From Corynespora cassiicola (Eukaryota > Ascomycota > Dothideomycetes > Pleosporales > Corynesporascaceae), in contig JAEUWY010000004.1 in NCBI GenBank assembly GCA_022059125.1, positions 806,001 through 870,000 of the forward strand: a DNA stretch of 64,000 nucleotides. Reading direction: 5' to 3'. The first letter of the stretch is position 1; the number at the start of each line of letters is the position of its first letter. Under the pieces are notes generated by a model. The model ran no database searches. It was not told where the DNA came from and saw only the letters and a list, made by a program, of their open reading frames with translations. The translations under genes and the position numbers were made by a program. Shown here piece after piece: positions 24,601-37,200 of this stretch.

Positions 24601-25599
24601 GATTGCGGCCACGAGCTTGGAGGCAAATTCCATTATCATGCTGGAATCAATCGAAGTATCGTCAAATTTGTTTGAGATTGAGTAAAGCAAGACCTTGAAG
24701 GATGCTAGGGTTGTTTCCGGAGGAGCTAGGGATGTTCCTGATGAAGCCAACCTGACGATAGAATATGCGAGTTCATGACTCTGGCCTGTGGACTCTTCGG
24801 GCATAATGCAGGTAAGTTTGCTGGCAACTTTACTGATGGCCAGATCCTGGGAATGTGCAAGATTCTGGTTACTCGGTAATAAACGTGAAACTCTCTGCAG
24901 AGTCTCCGACAGCTGCGCAGAGCCGGATGGTAAATGGGAAGTCAAGATTGATGTTCCTTTTACTCATACTTAGCGACAAGACAACAGTACGTTATTTAAA
25001 TGGAATGCCATACCATTTAAGTATTTGCTATGCAATCGGAACCAGGGTAGGCTTGGAGGCCATTCTGGTGCGCTATTTTGACAAGGGGGTGTAAATACAA
25101 AGTGAGAATTTTCGTTGTTCATCGGTGGTGTTTTGGCTATAAGGTGTCAACAATAAGTTAATTTGATGTAAATACGGTCCCTTACGTTGCTCCAAATGTG
25201 GGAACGCGGTTGCATATCCATTCCTGGACATCTCTTTCTTGAGTCTCTTCGAACACACGATGATACCATCGATCATAACAACACTTTCCTTGCCGTCCCT
25301 CTTTCTTTTTGCGACCTGGTGGGTGATTAATCCCCACTCCTTATTCGTCCTGTTCTTTCCGAAACCCCACTTCTTGAATTGCCTCTCATACTGGGCTTTG
25401 CTGAAGATCTCGTAAGCTTGATGCCAAAGCAAAAGATGACATCGAGCAACAACACTCACGTGGCGCGAAAACCATGCAATTCTGCCATCTGTTCTACAAC
25501 TCCTCCAACCCCCAGCAGCTTTCTGTCTTCATCGAGATACAGGGTTTGTATGGCAGCCTTGTGCCTATTCCACACTTCTTCATTGTGTCGTGCGGACAT
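21643..25599 (-). CDS. Clr5-domain ankyrin-repeat protein
   Basis: I rebuilt a four-exon gene of 1265 residues: 25599-25460, 25400-25186, 25136-25014 and 24962-21643, with introns of 59, 49 and 51 nt. Exons 1-2 together give an N-terminal Clr5 domain (VWNRHKAAIQTLYL ... ELHGFRATKAQYERQF, then KWGFGKN), and the intron sits inside it as in many relatives. Exon 3 encodes a Pro-rich linker ending APEWPPSLPWFRLHSKYL. The last exon begins in a frame with no ATG, confirming it is internal. It carries many ankyrin units, clearest at residues about 950-1110 (DPNQRYSKMDSPLQMAIRRA, TALQIAAGEGFIGLAKMLI, RTALEIAAEYGRIDMLQFLL). The acceptor of the last intron could also lie 6 nt further in. Clr5 was named from a fission-yeast silencing factor. 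The filamentous-fungal Clr5-ankyrin proteins have no established function. Confidence 0.85.
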
Positions 25600-26382
25600 A
25601 TTGATCGTAGTCAATGATGGATGATATCAACAAGAAGAATCTTCGAAATGAATTGAAGTTGATGTCTCTCATCCAGGAGGGGCGGAGGACATTTAAGTCC
25701 ACGTCCGGTCAGCAGAAGCCAAGCAACAGCGTGGTGAGGCGACAACCCCAACCCATGGCTGATTGGTCGGTGCCAGAATCTGCGTTCTCAGCCTCCCTCG
25801 CAACGATTGGCTGGTCCCAAAATCTGCGCCCAGCGCAGCCCCATGTATGCGGCATGGGATTGCAGCATTGACTCAAAGTCGCAATTAACGTGGGCCGACC
25901 TGCGGTGCGAGGCTTCAATTTACCCAGAGCCAATGTTGTCTACAAGAATGCTTTTCGTGTGAGCTATTCAGACGTGCGGGTAGTTCCATAAGCCATTCCG
26001 GTCATTCTGACTTCCGATTCATGTGCATCCTAAAGTCGTGTTTTGGAGGCGCACGATATTCCAGGCAGGTACATGAGACTACTGCAATCATTGACCCGTA
26101 GTCAGATCACTCTAGAGCCATACCAACAAAATTCCTCGCATCACGAACAACACCTTCGCAGCACATATAAACATACTCAAAATCCCTTTTGAAATTCGGC
26201 ATCCTAACCGCAGAGCCGATTCTATTTAATCATCAGACATGCACATCTACTCCGTACACTCCAATCTCTATCCCATCTACAATCCCTCACCAGAAAAACG
26301 ACGAGCAAACGTCGCCATCTTCCCATCCTATTCCCATTTTATTCCCCTCCTATCCTATCCAAGCACCCACCCTCCTCCCCAC
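25600..26382. other. Intergenic between two minus-strand genes
   Basis: This contains the promoter of the Clr5-ankyrin gene and the 3' flank of glucosidase II, the latter strongly pyrimidine-rich on the plus strand (26200-26380). No further gene is seen. Confidence 0.45.
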
Positions 26383-29300
26383 CTACGCCGAAAAATCAAT
26401 CTTCCATCCCTTCCCAACCCCGACCCTCGGGTCCCTCACTACCGCCCAAGCCGCCTTCTTCCCCTCGGCCTCGAAATACTCAAACGGCACCGGCTTCCTC
26501 CTCGCGCTCTCCTTGGCGCCCTCCTCCATGACGATAACCTCAGTCTTATCCTTCCACTCCTTGGGCGCGCCCACCACGATAACCTTCTCGACGCGCACCT
26601 TGGCCATGGCCTTGAGATACGCATCCAACTTCGCGGACCGCGATCCAGAAGCGACGACATTCGACGACGTAAGCACGCCGCGCTTTCCATCGAAGGCGAA
26701 GCGGCGGTGGATGAAGGCGCCGAGCTGGTAGTCGAACGTCTCGCCGTCGTCAAGGTACAACGTGCCGGATGCATTGCCATCGTTGTCGAGGACGACGACG
26801 AGGGTGAAGGGGTCGTACTTCATGAGGCCCGAGGAGCGGCGGGGACGGTCGCGGCGCGGGATGATGTGGCCGCCCTGCATGAGGAGCGGGATCTTGTCGA
26901 GGGGCGCGGGGACCGTGTGCGAGCCCTTGCCCTTGTATGTCGTGTAGTCGAAGTAGTCGTAGTAGGGCTGGTCGTCGGCGAGGTAGACGGATACGCTGTC
27001 GGCGCCCTCCTTGGTTACGGGCTTGGCAAGGAGACCGTACGAGCCAATGTAGAGCTGGTCGTCGACGGCGAAGCCCGCCTCATCCTCGGGGTGGACGTAG
27101 AAGTTGGGGCGGACGATGGGAGCGCCAGTGGTAGAGGCCTCGTGGAAAGCAGTGTACCAGGCAGGGAGGAGCTGGTAGCGCAGACGGAGGGCCTGGGTGA
27201 TGATCTCAGTGTAAGGCGAGCCAGGGACGTAAGGCTCACGGCGACGAGTGTCGATGTGAGCGTGACCGCGGAAGAAAGGATAGTAGATACCAGCCTGGTA
27301 CCACCGGGTGAGAAGCTCCTTCGAAGGGTTGCCGAAGAAGCCACCCACATCAGCACCGGCAAAGGGGAAACCAGAAATACCCTGATTGAGTACCATGGGG
27401 AGCGAAGCCTCGAGATGAGACCATTCAGCCTGGTTATCGCCAGTCCACATAGCACCCATACGCTGGCTACCAGAGTAGAAAGAGCGGGTGAGAACGAAAG
27501 GACGTCTTTGCTCGCCCTTCTTGCGCTCAATCATGGCCTGGTAGGTAGCATTGTGGAACGTCATGCCGTTGACGTTGTGAACGTCACGGTGCTCCCAGTT
27601 TTCAAAGTGCAGGTTGTCCTTGGGCATGGTAGTCTCGGGTCCATTGAAGACCGAAGGCTCGTTCATGTCGTTCCAGATAAAAGTGTTTGGCGCAGTGCCC
27701 TTGAAACTGTCGTACTTGAACAGACCCTTCCACCAACTGATAGCGGCCGGGTTGAAACAATCGACCCACATGGAAGAGCCGGGCCAACACCAACCCTCGT
27801 ATTGGTTGCCATCCTTGTTTTTGACAGCCAGATCCTTCTTCTTGAGCTCACCAATGACGGGGTAGTCGTTGGTGTTCTTGATATGAGGGTCAATGATGGC
27901 CACAAGCTTGCGGTCACTCTTGGCCAGATGCTCATGCATCGAGATGGGGTCCACAAAGGTCAGTGGGTCCCAGGTAAAGTACTTCTTCTCGTTGGTGTAC
28001 TCGATGTCAAGCCAAATAACATCGTAGGGAATGTTGAATTTGTTGAACCTGCGATCGACATCCTTGACATCATTGTCGGAGACGTAGTTCCATCGGCACT
28101 GGTGATAGGCGATGGCGAAGGACTGAGGCAGAGCAGTGTAGCCAGTGAGCTCACCATATCGTCGGGTGAGATCCTGGGGGGTAGGGCCAAGGAAGACAAA
28201 GACGTCCAACAGACCGCTCTCCGAGATCCAGTGGGTCTGGGTATCGGTGTGGCTCTTCACGCCAAGAGCGAGCGGGTTGGCCGTGGATTTAGCCTTGGTG
28301 ACGTCGATCCAGGTCTCAGCAGCATTAAGCCAGAAAACACCAACAGTAGAGCCCTTGCGGTGGGCTTGCATCAAGGGAATAGCTCCGTAGAGAGTCATGG
28401 GGCTGTCCAACTCGTACTCGAATACATCAGCGTTGTACAGACGGTATGGCTCGGTGTAGGCTCCGTCGCCACCCCTGGCCTTGTTAGTGAATTCCCTCGA
28501 TGAAAATCTCAGCGATGCACATACCTGGTGGTCTTCAGAGAAAGTCCGGTGGCATGCTCGGGAATACCAAAGACGTGATCGTATCCTGGGAAAGAGATGT
28601 CCAAAGCTACGGCCTCAGGACCCCTGGGCTTGGTATCCGTATTTCCACCAAATGTCTCGTCCCACCAGGTGCTCTCGTCCTCGGGCTTCTCTTCCTCGAC
28701 CTTCTTCTCGGGTTCCTCTTCTTTCTTCTCTTCCTCGCCCTCCTTCTTTTCCTCCTCCTTGGGCTTCTCCACCTTTGGTCGCCAGTGCTCGAGGTTCAGC
28801 AGGCCGCGCTCGTTGAACTTGATCTGCGTCTCGCCATCCCTCTGGAATTCAATACCAAAAGGCTGGTGCCGGATAATGGCTTGGTGCTTTCCAGCGTCGC
28901 CATAGAAGACCTTGGTGTACCCCTCCTCGGCCGTCTCGCTGAGGGCCGCACCATCGGAGACCTTGAGGCCGCCGACGATGGTCCACTTCTCAGACTCATT
29001 GTAACGTTCCTTCCTAGCCTTGCTGTCTCCCCTGAGTTCAATATCGCCATTCTTTCTCTTCTCCTCATCCAATGTGACGCGCGCAACACCCGAGTCGAGG
29101 AACGTAACCGTGAGTGGCAGTTTGACCTTATCCTCGCCCGCCTTCAGGGTCTTGAGAACGGTTGCAGACAACTGGCCATCCTTGAAAGTAATCGACGCGG
29201 GATCGAGGGCGTAGGGCGAGGTCCAGGAGGCCGAGGAGGTAGCATCATCGGCGAATTGGCGGTTGCGTTTACAGAAGCCAGATTGGTCGCATTTTTTGAA

Positions 29301-29513
29301 GTTTTCGTGCTTCACCGAGACTGAAATCGATAGTTAATCACATGGGCTAACCAGTAGATGCCGTAGTATGGAGAGGAATATGCTGTAGGCAATTGGGACG
29401 GAACGGCATGCGGCGGTCGACATACCAGCTGGCACGAACAAGCAGCACAGGGCCGCTAGCAAAAGGAACACAGTCGTCCACCGGGGAGCGGACGTGTTCA
29501 AGCGGAGAGTCAT
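26383..29513 (-). CDS. ROT2: Glucosidase II alpha subunit (GH31)
   Basis: This is a three-exon gene of 991 residues: 29513-29426, 29320-28525 and 28474-26383 (introns 105 and 50 nt). Residues 1-29 are a signal peptide (RWTTVFLLLAALCCLFVPA). The mature protein starts with the ER glucosidase signature HENFKKCDQSGFCKRNR. A charged Lys/Glu insert (about residues 205-240) precedes the GH31 catalytic core. The core includes the IWNDMNEPSVF nucleophile motif, MWTGDNQAEWSHL and GADVGGFFG. The enzyme trims the inner two glucoses from N-glycans in the ER lumen and so controls calnexin-cycle entry. An in-frame ATG 21 codons upstream (29576) would lengthen the signal sequence. The very long opposite-strand frame over the catalytic region is a codon-bias shadow. 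Confidence 0.96.
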
Positions 29514-30034
29514 GATGGTCGGGGTCAAGCTGCGCGGCGGTATCGCAAGCACAGCAAGCAGCCCTCTTAGACGCAAGCAATTGCGGTCGAGGCGATCAAG
29601 GCCGTCTTGACAGGTGGTGAAACGCGAGGGTGAGCTCGGATTAGGTAAGCGGCACCAACCCCGGAGGCGCCCACACGCTCAACACCGTCACCACCCAGGG
29701 GCGCCGCCCGCACAGTCGAGTCTATCCAAGTCTGGGCGTGCATAACTTTGACTCGGGGAAGTGCCGTGCACAAGTCGCAGGCGTCCAGGGGTCCCGGGCG
29801 TGCACAAGGTTTTATGCACAGACCCCGCCAACGCGCGCTGAGCTGTTGCTGCAGGCCAGAACCCCACTACCAGCGAGGCCGCGCCCGCCCCCCACCCACT
29901 CAATAATTTTCATGTCCGACCCTTCGCCCTCTGCTTCTTCTTCCTCCACCCCCGATCCCCCTATATTTAAGAAGCTCGGCCCCAAAGACCGTGCTTTCCT
30001 CCGCAAGAACATTCAGCACCACCAATTCGACACC
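29514..30034. promoter_or_regulatory. Divergent promoter, glucosidase II and NDP kinase
   Basis: The two genes start outward from this 521-bp interval. A TATATTTAA element at about 29962-29970 lies 65 bp before the chosen NDP kinase ATG and fits a TATA box for that gene. Confidence 0.5.
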
Positions 30035-30805
30035 ATGACTACCGAGCAGACGTACGTTGAGCCCCTCACCACCCCCAGCAGCCACCCCTCCCTCACTTCC
30101 TCCCCGAGAGGGACATGTTGGAGGGGCAATGCTTCGATGTGGCGGTGAGCTCGAAACTGACGAGGGACTCACAGCTTCATTGCCATCAAGCCTGACGGCG
30201 TTCAGGTACGTTACCCACAGCTCACAGCGACACTGAAGGAGGGGCAATAATACTGACCGACCACTTTGCAGCGCGGCTTGATCGGCCCCATCGTCTCCCG
30301 CTTCGAGAACCGCGGCTTCAAGCTCGCGGCCATCAAGCTCGTCACCCCCTCCAAGGAGCACCTCGAGAAGCACTACGCCGACCTCTCCGACAAGCCCTTC
30401 TTCCCCGGACTCATTGCCTGTGAGCTACCCCTCCCCTCCCCTCCCTCAAATCTCAAACCCAAAACAATCCACCCCTCACCTTTCCTTCACCCCGCAACAA
30501 ACAAAAAAAGCAAAAACAATACGTACTAACGCATACCAGACATGGGCTCCGGCCCCGTCTGCGCCATGATCTGGGAAGGCCGTGACGCCGTCAAGACCGG
30601 CCGCTCCATCCTCGGCGCCACCAACCCCCTCGCCTCCGCCCCGGGCACCATCCGCGGCGACTACGCCCTCGACGTCGGCCGCAACGTCTGCCACGGCTCC
30701 GACTCGGTCGAGAACGCGAAGAAGGAGATTGCCCTCTGGTTCAAGCCCGAGGAGATCCAGAGCTGGAAGCCCGCCCAGTTCGACTGGGTCTACGAGAAGC
30801 CTTAG
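30035..30805 (+). CDS. NDK1: Nucleoside diphosphate kinase
   Basis: This is a four-exon gene of 153 residues: 30035-30051, 30175-30205, 30272-30419 and 30540-30805. The product has the NDP kinase order: [69 protein letters not shown] and the active-site histidine motif [12 protein letters not shown], ending DWVYEKP. It transfers the gamma-phosphate between NTPs and NDPs through a phospho-His intermediate, normally as a cytosolic hexamer. I chose the ATG at 30035 because it gives the standard family length. An in-frame ATG at 29912 would add a Ser/Pro-rich 41-residue leader, but the TATA-like element lies inside that stretch. Confidence 0.96.
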
Positions 30806-31168
30806 ATTCATCACTTCCGTCCGTCTCGTATGAGCTGAGATGGGGATCGTGATCATTGAAATGCTTGATGAAGAAAATGAAAAAAAAAATTATGGGTCTT
30901 GACGATTGGCATGGTACATGTGTGCTGCTTGCTTGTTTTTGGTGTGTGAATGTTTGAATTGTGATGGGTGATGATAGAGGCTATGCCCTCTACTTCAGTA
31001 TATTATGCAATGATGCCGGCCTGGCTTGACATAGCCACCGCCAAAGCCACGATGCTGCCCTAATCCGCAGTCGAGACAAACGCCCTCTCATTTTTCTCAA
31101 TCCCACGCCTTCGAATGCATGCATGCACCATGTCAAACTAAAAGACCCAAAACGCCAGATTCATGTGC
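30806..31168. other. Convergent 3' intergenic region
   Basis: This lies between NDK1 (plus) and the OB-fold protein (minus). An A-run (30883-30892) 80 bp past the NDK1 stop is the only notable tract. Confidence 0.45.
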
Positions 31169-34100
31169 CTACTCCTCCACCTTTTCCTTTTCTTTCTCCT
31201 TGTCCTTGCTGCGCGTCTTCACAGCCGCGGCCTCCTTTTCTTCCATCTCCTCCTTGACTTTCCTCAACCACCAAGCCCGCAACCTCTCCACCTCCTTCCA
31301 CTCGCCCTCGCCGCGCTCCAATGCCGGACCGTTGACCTCCTCCCTAGCCAGCAGCTCGCCGTACGTACCCTTTGGCTTGCCCCAGACGGGCTTGCCCCAG
31401 CGCCACACGCACCACGAGCTCTCATGCCCGCTGACCATGCTGGGATGGCGGTTCAGGCTCTTGACCAGGAAGCTGCGCAAGAGCACGACGTCGCCCTTGT
31501 CTGCTTTCGGGAGCGCCGTGCTGTGCGGGCGGAAAATTTGGATCGTCGTGGTGGCAGGGTAGAGTGAGATGTCGGTGATGTGGAGTGCCGTGTTCCAATG
31601 CTTGGGGCCTTTCTCAGCCCTTTTGGGCTCTGTGGAACTTGAAGTGACCAGGGCCAGGACGTCGGGATTCGAAGACGAGTGAAACTGAGAGGAGCGATTG
31701 AGGAAGAAGCGCAGGTCCTTTAGAGGGGTGTAGTAGGCGATCGGCGTTGAAAGGCCGGTAGACGGCAGTTCATAGTTAACCAATGTAGCCTCGTCTTCTG
31801 AAGCCGAAAGCTCATCTGAATGTATAGCTGCTGCATCATTGCCCAGACCTACACCAGTCGCAGTCACCTTGCGGCGCGAAGCCGACCTGGTCACTGGAGA
31901 CTTAGCTGGCTGCTGGTGAGAGACTTCCAATCCAGCCTCTCCGGTAAACGAACTTAGACCAGCAGAGGTGGCTTGTGTAAGTCGAGGTGTCATCGGCAAT
32001 ATCTCTTGCTGCTGACCAAAGAATTCAGCTTGGTGAGGCTCGACTAGTGTTTGCTGTGTATAGTCTGGAGTCATAGGCAGGTTGTTGTTAGTGAGAGACT
32101 CAAGTCCTGTCATGCCAGAAGATGGGCTGTTAATTCTTCCCGTGCCTTCACCTTCACCTTTAGTAGTCGGTTGGGACGTTTCGTCAACCTCCTTGTTCAG
32201 CCGCTTAGATCGCCGAGGACTGTTGGATGCTATTTGGCTGGATAATTTTGACTGCGGGCGCCTTTTAGGAGAGTCAAGGTTTGATGTTGTACTGGTTTGG
32301 CCAAGGGGCTCTTGAGTAATTTTACGATCCTGGAGCGGTACTTTCAGAGACGTAGGGTCCGGATCTCGCAGAGAGGGATCTATTGGATCGCTATGAATAT
32401 CCAGAATGCCTTGATTTTCGGAAACTTGTGTTGTGGATATCGAATGCTCAGAGCGCAGACTACCTTCCTCCGAGTCTTTGACATGGTCGACATTGGCATA
32501 TCGGTCCAGTGTCCCAAGTTCCTGGGACGGAGGAAAGCTTGTCGATGGCAGATCAAGATAGTCCGGATGTGGTATGTCTATCTCAGAAAAGGAGTCCTTG
32601 AACGGCGAAGATGGTATGCTAGGGCTATACTTTGCCATTCGTCCCTGATGCATCTGGCGCTCGGGAGTAGTAATAGACGCAACACTCTTTGTCGGGGAAA
32701 GCAGCTTCGACTGAGAGCGGAGGCTATATGGAGACTTGGGCTGCGACTGGTTCATCGGGGAAGCAGTAGACCGCGACCTTAAATTAGGGGATGTGGCTTC
32801 GTGGGATATGGGAGCGACGGCTGGTTTCGATTTATTTGGTCGAGTGGTGCGCTGAGAGGCAGGCGATTCTTCCAGAGCGGGTGACGCAGATGCTTTAGTC
32901 TTGGAACGAGTGTTCCTCGCAGGGCCAGTCACCGGCACGGCCTTATGATGCAGTTCTCCTAGCTTCTGACCCTCTGGTATAGCGATCAAAACCTCATCAG
33001 AAGGCCCAGCGACAGATTGATCATCATTATTATATCCGTGTGAATCATTTGATTCAACTAAAGACAATCCCATGTCCTCTTCGATGGACTCCATTTTGAT
33101 ATCTGGGTTGAGGTCTGTTTCTTCCTGTATATTGTCTTGTGTTGAAAGGGAATCGGACGGTGCGTGATTCGTGTACTCCATCATCTCAAGCTTCTGCATC
33201 TGCGATTCTTCGTTGCTCCGTGCCGTTGATGTGACATCGAGTTTGTCAAACTTAGGCGTCACCTGATCGATCTCCATGTGAGTGGTGTGTTCTTCTGATG
33301 GAACAGTAGTCGGCATATTTTGCGAATGCTCCCGATTTACTGCTTGCAACTCACTGGTGGTGTCAGGCGTTGAAATCGTATCGTCATTCACAGCGTTCAG
33401 CTCGCCTGGAGGTTGTAAATCGTCCGCCTCATCATCAGAATCTGAACCCAGATCTATGATGTCGGCCAATGTCGCCGGTTGTTGTTTGCTAGATTTTGAG
33501 CTTTGGTGCCCTTCGTCCACATCCATCTCGTCGATATCTGCATGCTGTAAGTCTTCGGAGCCCGACGTCAAATCTTGCTCAGATTCAGAGTCTTCCACTG
33601 AAACTTTCGTGCCGTCGTCGTCACTTGCGTCGTCTGCTATTTCCAGATCGTGGTCATCGCTGACTGAGATAAGAGATTCTTCTCCATCTGAATTATCAGA
33701 CTGTGGGTCTTGTATCTCTACCCGTATGCCTTGCCCATCTTGATTTGCCGGGGATCGCACGCTCTCATCGCCACTGTCTGCCTCAGACCCAGATGAGAGA
33801 TGGATGATTTCGGATTCATCGGCTTGAGGGAGAGAGGCTTTTGGTGAATCCTGTGACTGCTCAATGGAATTGGACTGTGAATTAAGCTCTGCAGGCTCCA
33901 CATGTATCTTGGGCGAGGTCACCTCTTGTCCGATTCCACGATAAGGAGATCGGTCACGAGCAGCTGACATATCCGGTAAATTCGTTTCGATATGGATTTC
34001 TTCTGGGACAGGACCGGCGTATTCAGGCGCGTCCTCGATGACAACTTCTGGGGCGACGACATCTTGAGGTATGTTGTGATACGGCGATTCCTCGCGCTCT

Positions 34101-36197
34101 TGAGATGTCCTTGGAATATCATGGAGAGAGCTGGAGACAATGCCCCGAAGCTCAGCATTGCCTTGCAAAGGTTCGTCTTGTGGAATATCTGTCTTTATGA
34201 TATTGGCAGACGACCCCACTCCCTCAACATCTGTTGGCTCGCCGGCCTGCACCATTAGACCAGCTACATTGGTGTCCGTGAACTCCTTATTGACATTGGA
34301 AGATGTACCTGGACGAGACAAGGAACTTTCATCTATCCCAAAAGTGAACCTGACGTCGGTGAAAGCCGACTCGTGAGTTGGACCCCATGCGGGTGCATTC
34401 GACGCACTAATGGAGCTGTAGAAACTGGATTCCATATAACTATCTTCGTTTTCGTACTCTTCGTTCTGTGATTGGCCAGGATCAAGCTGCTTGGATTGTT
34501 CCACTGCCTGTACACGATCAAGATACGATGCGATGTTCATGTCCTGATCGCCTGGGAATGGGGAAGGCATTGGGAGGGTTGAAGAATCCAGCGGTTTCAG
34601 AGTTGGGCTTGAAGGCTCATTGCCAACGGGTGTCAATAGACCCTGGCTAGAAGTAGTCGGAATATCGGTCTGAAGAAAGGGCAACGTGGGAGGCGGCATG
34701 ACAACTTCGGGCTGCTGCGCTATCGCACTTTCTTCCCCAGGCACCGTCTGTACGATTTCATGTTGTTCGTGTGTCAAGTTAAATCCCTCTACTTCAAAAG
34801 AGGCATCCGTAATGTCGAACATGCCACCGTCCGCAAATTCTGATGTGTACCCTCGTGCAAAACCGATATCAGCCACCTCATCAGCCTGTGACGCCTGCTG
34901 TTCTGATTGAGCCCTAGATTCTTCAGTGTTGGATACTGTCGTACTCAAATCTACAAGATCTTGTCCAGGATGAGCTTCTTCTTCTTCTTCTTCTTCTTCT
35001 TCTTCTTCTTCTTCTTCTGTATTTGGCTCCGTGTCGCCGCTGAATGTGTTCGTTAATTCCGGTGGCGGGTATTCGTTTGGCCCTGCGTACAGGTCGTAGT
35101 AGTCGGCATCTCGAACGAAGTCATCAGCAACTGTTTCTACTATGCTGTCGTTGATAGCATCTCCAACAGAGTTTTCTTCCACGACCCTCACATCTTCCAT
35201 AGCATCATCAGCTGAGAGCGACGACTGCTCTAGCTGACCAAGGGGTAGACCGGCGACAGAAAATGGCTGTGCTTTTGGTGGCGATACTGGAGTGGTCGGA
35301 AGTTGAGATGCCCGAGAGGGGGTTGCCTCTATTTCGTCAAAGCCGTCGTCTAGCTCGTTGTTGTCCTTCTCCGGTGATGGAGTCCTTGCTGTGTAGGTCC
35401 ATGTTTTCCAGTCGCCATATGACTTTCTGGGCTTCTTCCTGTCACGCTCGTGCTCCGCTTCCTCCCACAAGGTACCAAAGCCTGCATCAAATAGTGGCCC
35501 ATTATTTAGTTGTATGTCGGACAGCCGCAAGCGTTTGACAGCGGGCGAAGTAAACTCGTCGGTAGTAGTCGGTATAGACGGTAGTTTTCGTATAGGCGAC
35601 TGAGGTGCTGGTGTCGGGGCAACGTTTGTGAAATCTAATTGTGCGATTTCGTTTCCTTCGCGAAATGCCTGTATGAATCAGTTATTTGCGGTTTGCCTAC
35701 CGACTGAATGCGCTCACCTGAACTGTAAGAGTTTGGGCATATTCTAGCTCCCAGTCGATCGACTTTCCAGGTGTGCTGATGCCGCCCTCCTGCACAAAAC
35801 GCGCGCCTCGCAAACTCAGAGTCACCTCGTCGCCAATGCCCACTCCAGTTGTCGCAATAGCTTTTGCGCTAGATCCTGTGAAACGAACGCGAACCTGGCC
35901 CTTTCGGCGGCGAAGGCGTAGATCAGGCTCGGCCAGGAGCAACGCAAACTCGCGAGCGACCGACGAGTAAGGCCATATCAAAGCCACCTCGGCCTTGAAC
36001 TGCTTCGACGCGGGATCGCGAAGATTGGGGCTGAGCTCCGCAATGGGTACGTTTTCCATGTTGTAGTTCCCCCCAAGCTGAAGCGGTCCGGCTATTTTGT
36101 CATGGCGGTCGCGGAGCCTCGAGGGATGTTGGTGGCGGGGGTCGTTGTGAACGGTGGGCGCAGTGGTAGTGGTGAGCTTGGGCGGGTCTTCCGTCAT
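31169..36197 (-). CDS. Large OB-fold protein, telomere-binding (POT1/Cdc13-like) candidate
   Basis: This is a two-exon gene of 1659 residues: 36197-35718 and 35668-31169, with a 48-50-nt GTGAGC...CAG intron in phase 0. Residues about 45-160 form a beta-rich domain (AEVALIWPYSSVAREFALLL, LRRRKGQVRVRFTGSSA, GIGDEVTLSLRGARFV) that looks like an OB fold. The middle roughly 1150 residues are acidic, Ser/Glu-rich and low complexity, including a 15-residue Glu run. The C-terminal 200 residues form a second domain (PIAYYTPLKDLRFFLN, NPDVLALVTSSST, HWNTALHITDISLYPATTTI, DVVLLRSFLVKSL, SSWCVWRWGKPVW). This second domain resembles the Telo_bind OB fold of POT1/TEBP-alpha and Cdc13. A role in binding single-stranded telomeric DNA or in a CST-type complex follows from the domain type and is inferred. 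The middle varies freely in such proteins. Confidence 0.8.
34975..35018. repeat. CTT/GAA trinucleotide microsatellite in the OB-fold gene
   Basis: About 44 bp of uninterrupted CTT repeat encode the polyglutamate run on the minus strand. The number of units is likely to vary between strains. Confidence 0.9.
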
Positions 36198-37131
36198 GGG
36201 AACACGCGACGAGCTGCTGCACGAATCTGATGACTAAGCCGCCATTGGCCGCAACCGGCACCTTTGACGACCCCACCACGTCCGACATCCATGCATCTTT
36301 GCAGCAGTGTTCCCTAGCAAGGCTGCTCCCTCTATTCAATTTGAATCTGTTGTATTTGGAGAATGTTGGCAACAACAAACTCAATTCAAGGAGTCATTCC
36401 CCAGAAAGTACGTCTTATGAAGGTGAACGTTAAATGATATCTCTTTCTGCGAATTACGGCATGATTCCCAGAAGCGTACGTAACACATCTACGCCCTTTA
36501 AATGAGCCCTTCATTATTTTTCTGCTTTCTCTAGATATCTCCAACAATAAGCATATTCCTACACCATATTACTGAATTTCCAACGCTCCAAACCGGTCAG
36601 TGGTTCAAAAAGCCCCTTGCATAATTTCATCCCTAACATCTATAACATTGAAGATTTTCGTGTTCATAGAGTCTGAAAATGTTTCATACATGAATATATC
36701 CGAGGTAGAGAGGGAAAGTTGGAGGAATGCCCTGGTCCTACTACAGGTTTTCGCGCCTCGTAAACACTACCCGAACACACGTGAGTGATTTGACAGTGAT
36801 CTTGTATGTCCAATCCGGGGGAATGATGGCCTATACATCTTCCTCCCAGAGCCTAGATAATATGAAGGCGGGCGGCTGGCTGAACATGCGTGCTCGATAT
36901 GCCATAAACTTCCCCCGCAGACTTGATGCTTGAAGTGTTGTCATATGTAAGGTTGGATCGTATTGTGGATTTATTTCAAGAATCAGATGGCTTGCACGTA
37001 CACTGTCGAAGACTCGCAGTGTGTTCTTCAGATAGCGTAATCGGCGTAACTGGAAGTCCTCCGCGTACGTAGTGGCGCTCCCGAACTTCAGTGTCAAGCT
37101 CTGTCAATAAAGATCTAAAATAGATTTAATA
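36198..37131. other. Intergenic border to the AT-rich block
   Basis: This holds the promoter of the OB-fold gene and 0.9 kb of non-coding sequence. An 88-codon leftward frame at 37097-36831 has no recognisable domain and is not supported. GC content collapses at about 37.11 kb. Confidence 0.45.
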
Positions 37132-37200
37132 CAGAGAGGTGACATCAAAAAAGGCTTTCTAAAATAATAGTACTTTTTAAACTTATGTTAAAAAAACTAC
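37132..37200 (+). repeat. TIR-like end at the left edge of the AT-rich block
   Basis: CAGAGAGGTGACATC at 37132, preceded by TA, matches the reverse complement of the block's right edge (CAGAGGGGTGACACG reading left from 57541). The similarity extends further in: both have ACTTTTTAAACT about 40 bp inside. It is therefore an end of the same TIR family as the element at 55557-57541, but I could not find its partner about 2 kb to the right. Confidence 0.55.

Noticed and set aside
26239..28503. 754-codon plus-strand open frame
   Set aside because: It lies exactly antisense to the conserved GH31 catalytic exon. Its Val/Gly/Leu/Arg-rich translation has no domain, so it is a codon-bias shadow.
29912..30034. 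In-frame upstream extension of NDP kinase (41 residues)
   Set aside because: The internal ATG gives the standard family length, and a TATA-like element lies inside the would-be leader.
36831..37097. 88-codon minus-strand frame at the AT-block border
   Set aside because: It has no domain, no clear promoter and position-dependent composition, so it is treated as chance.
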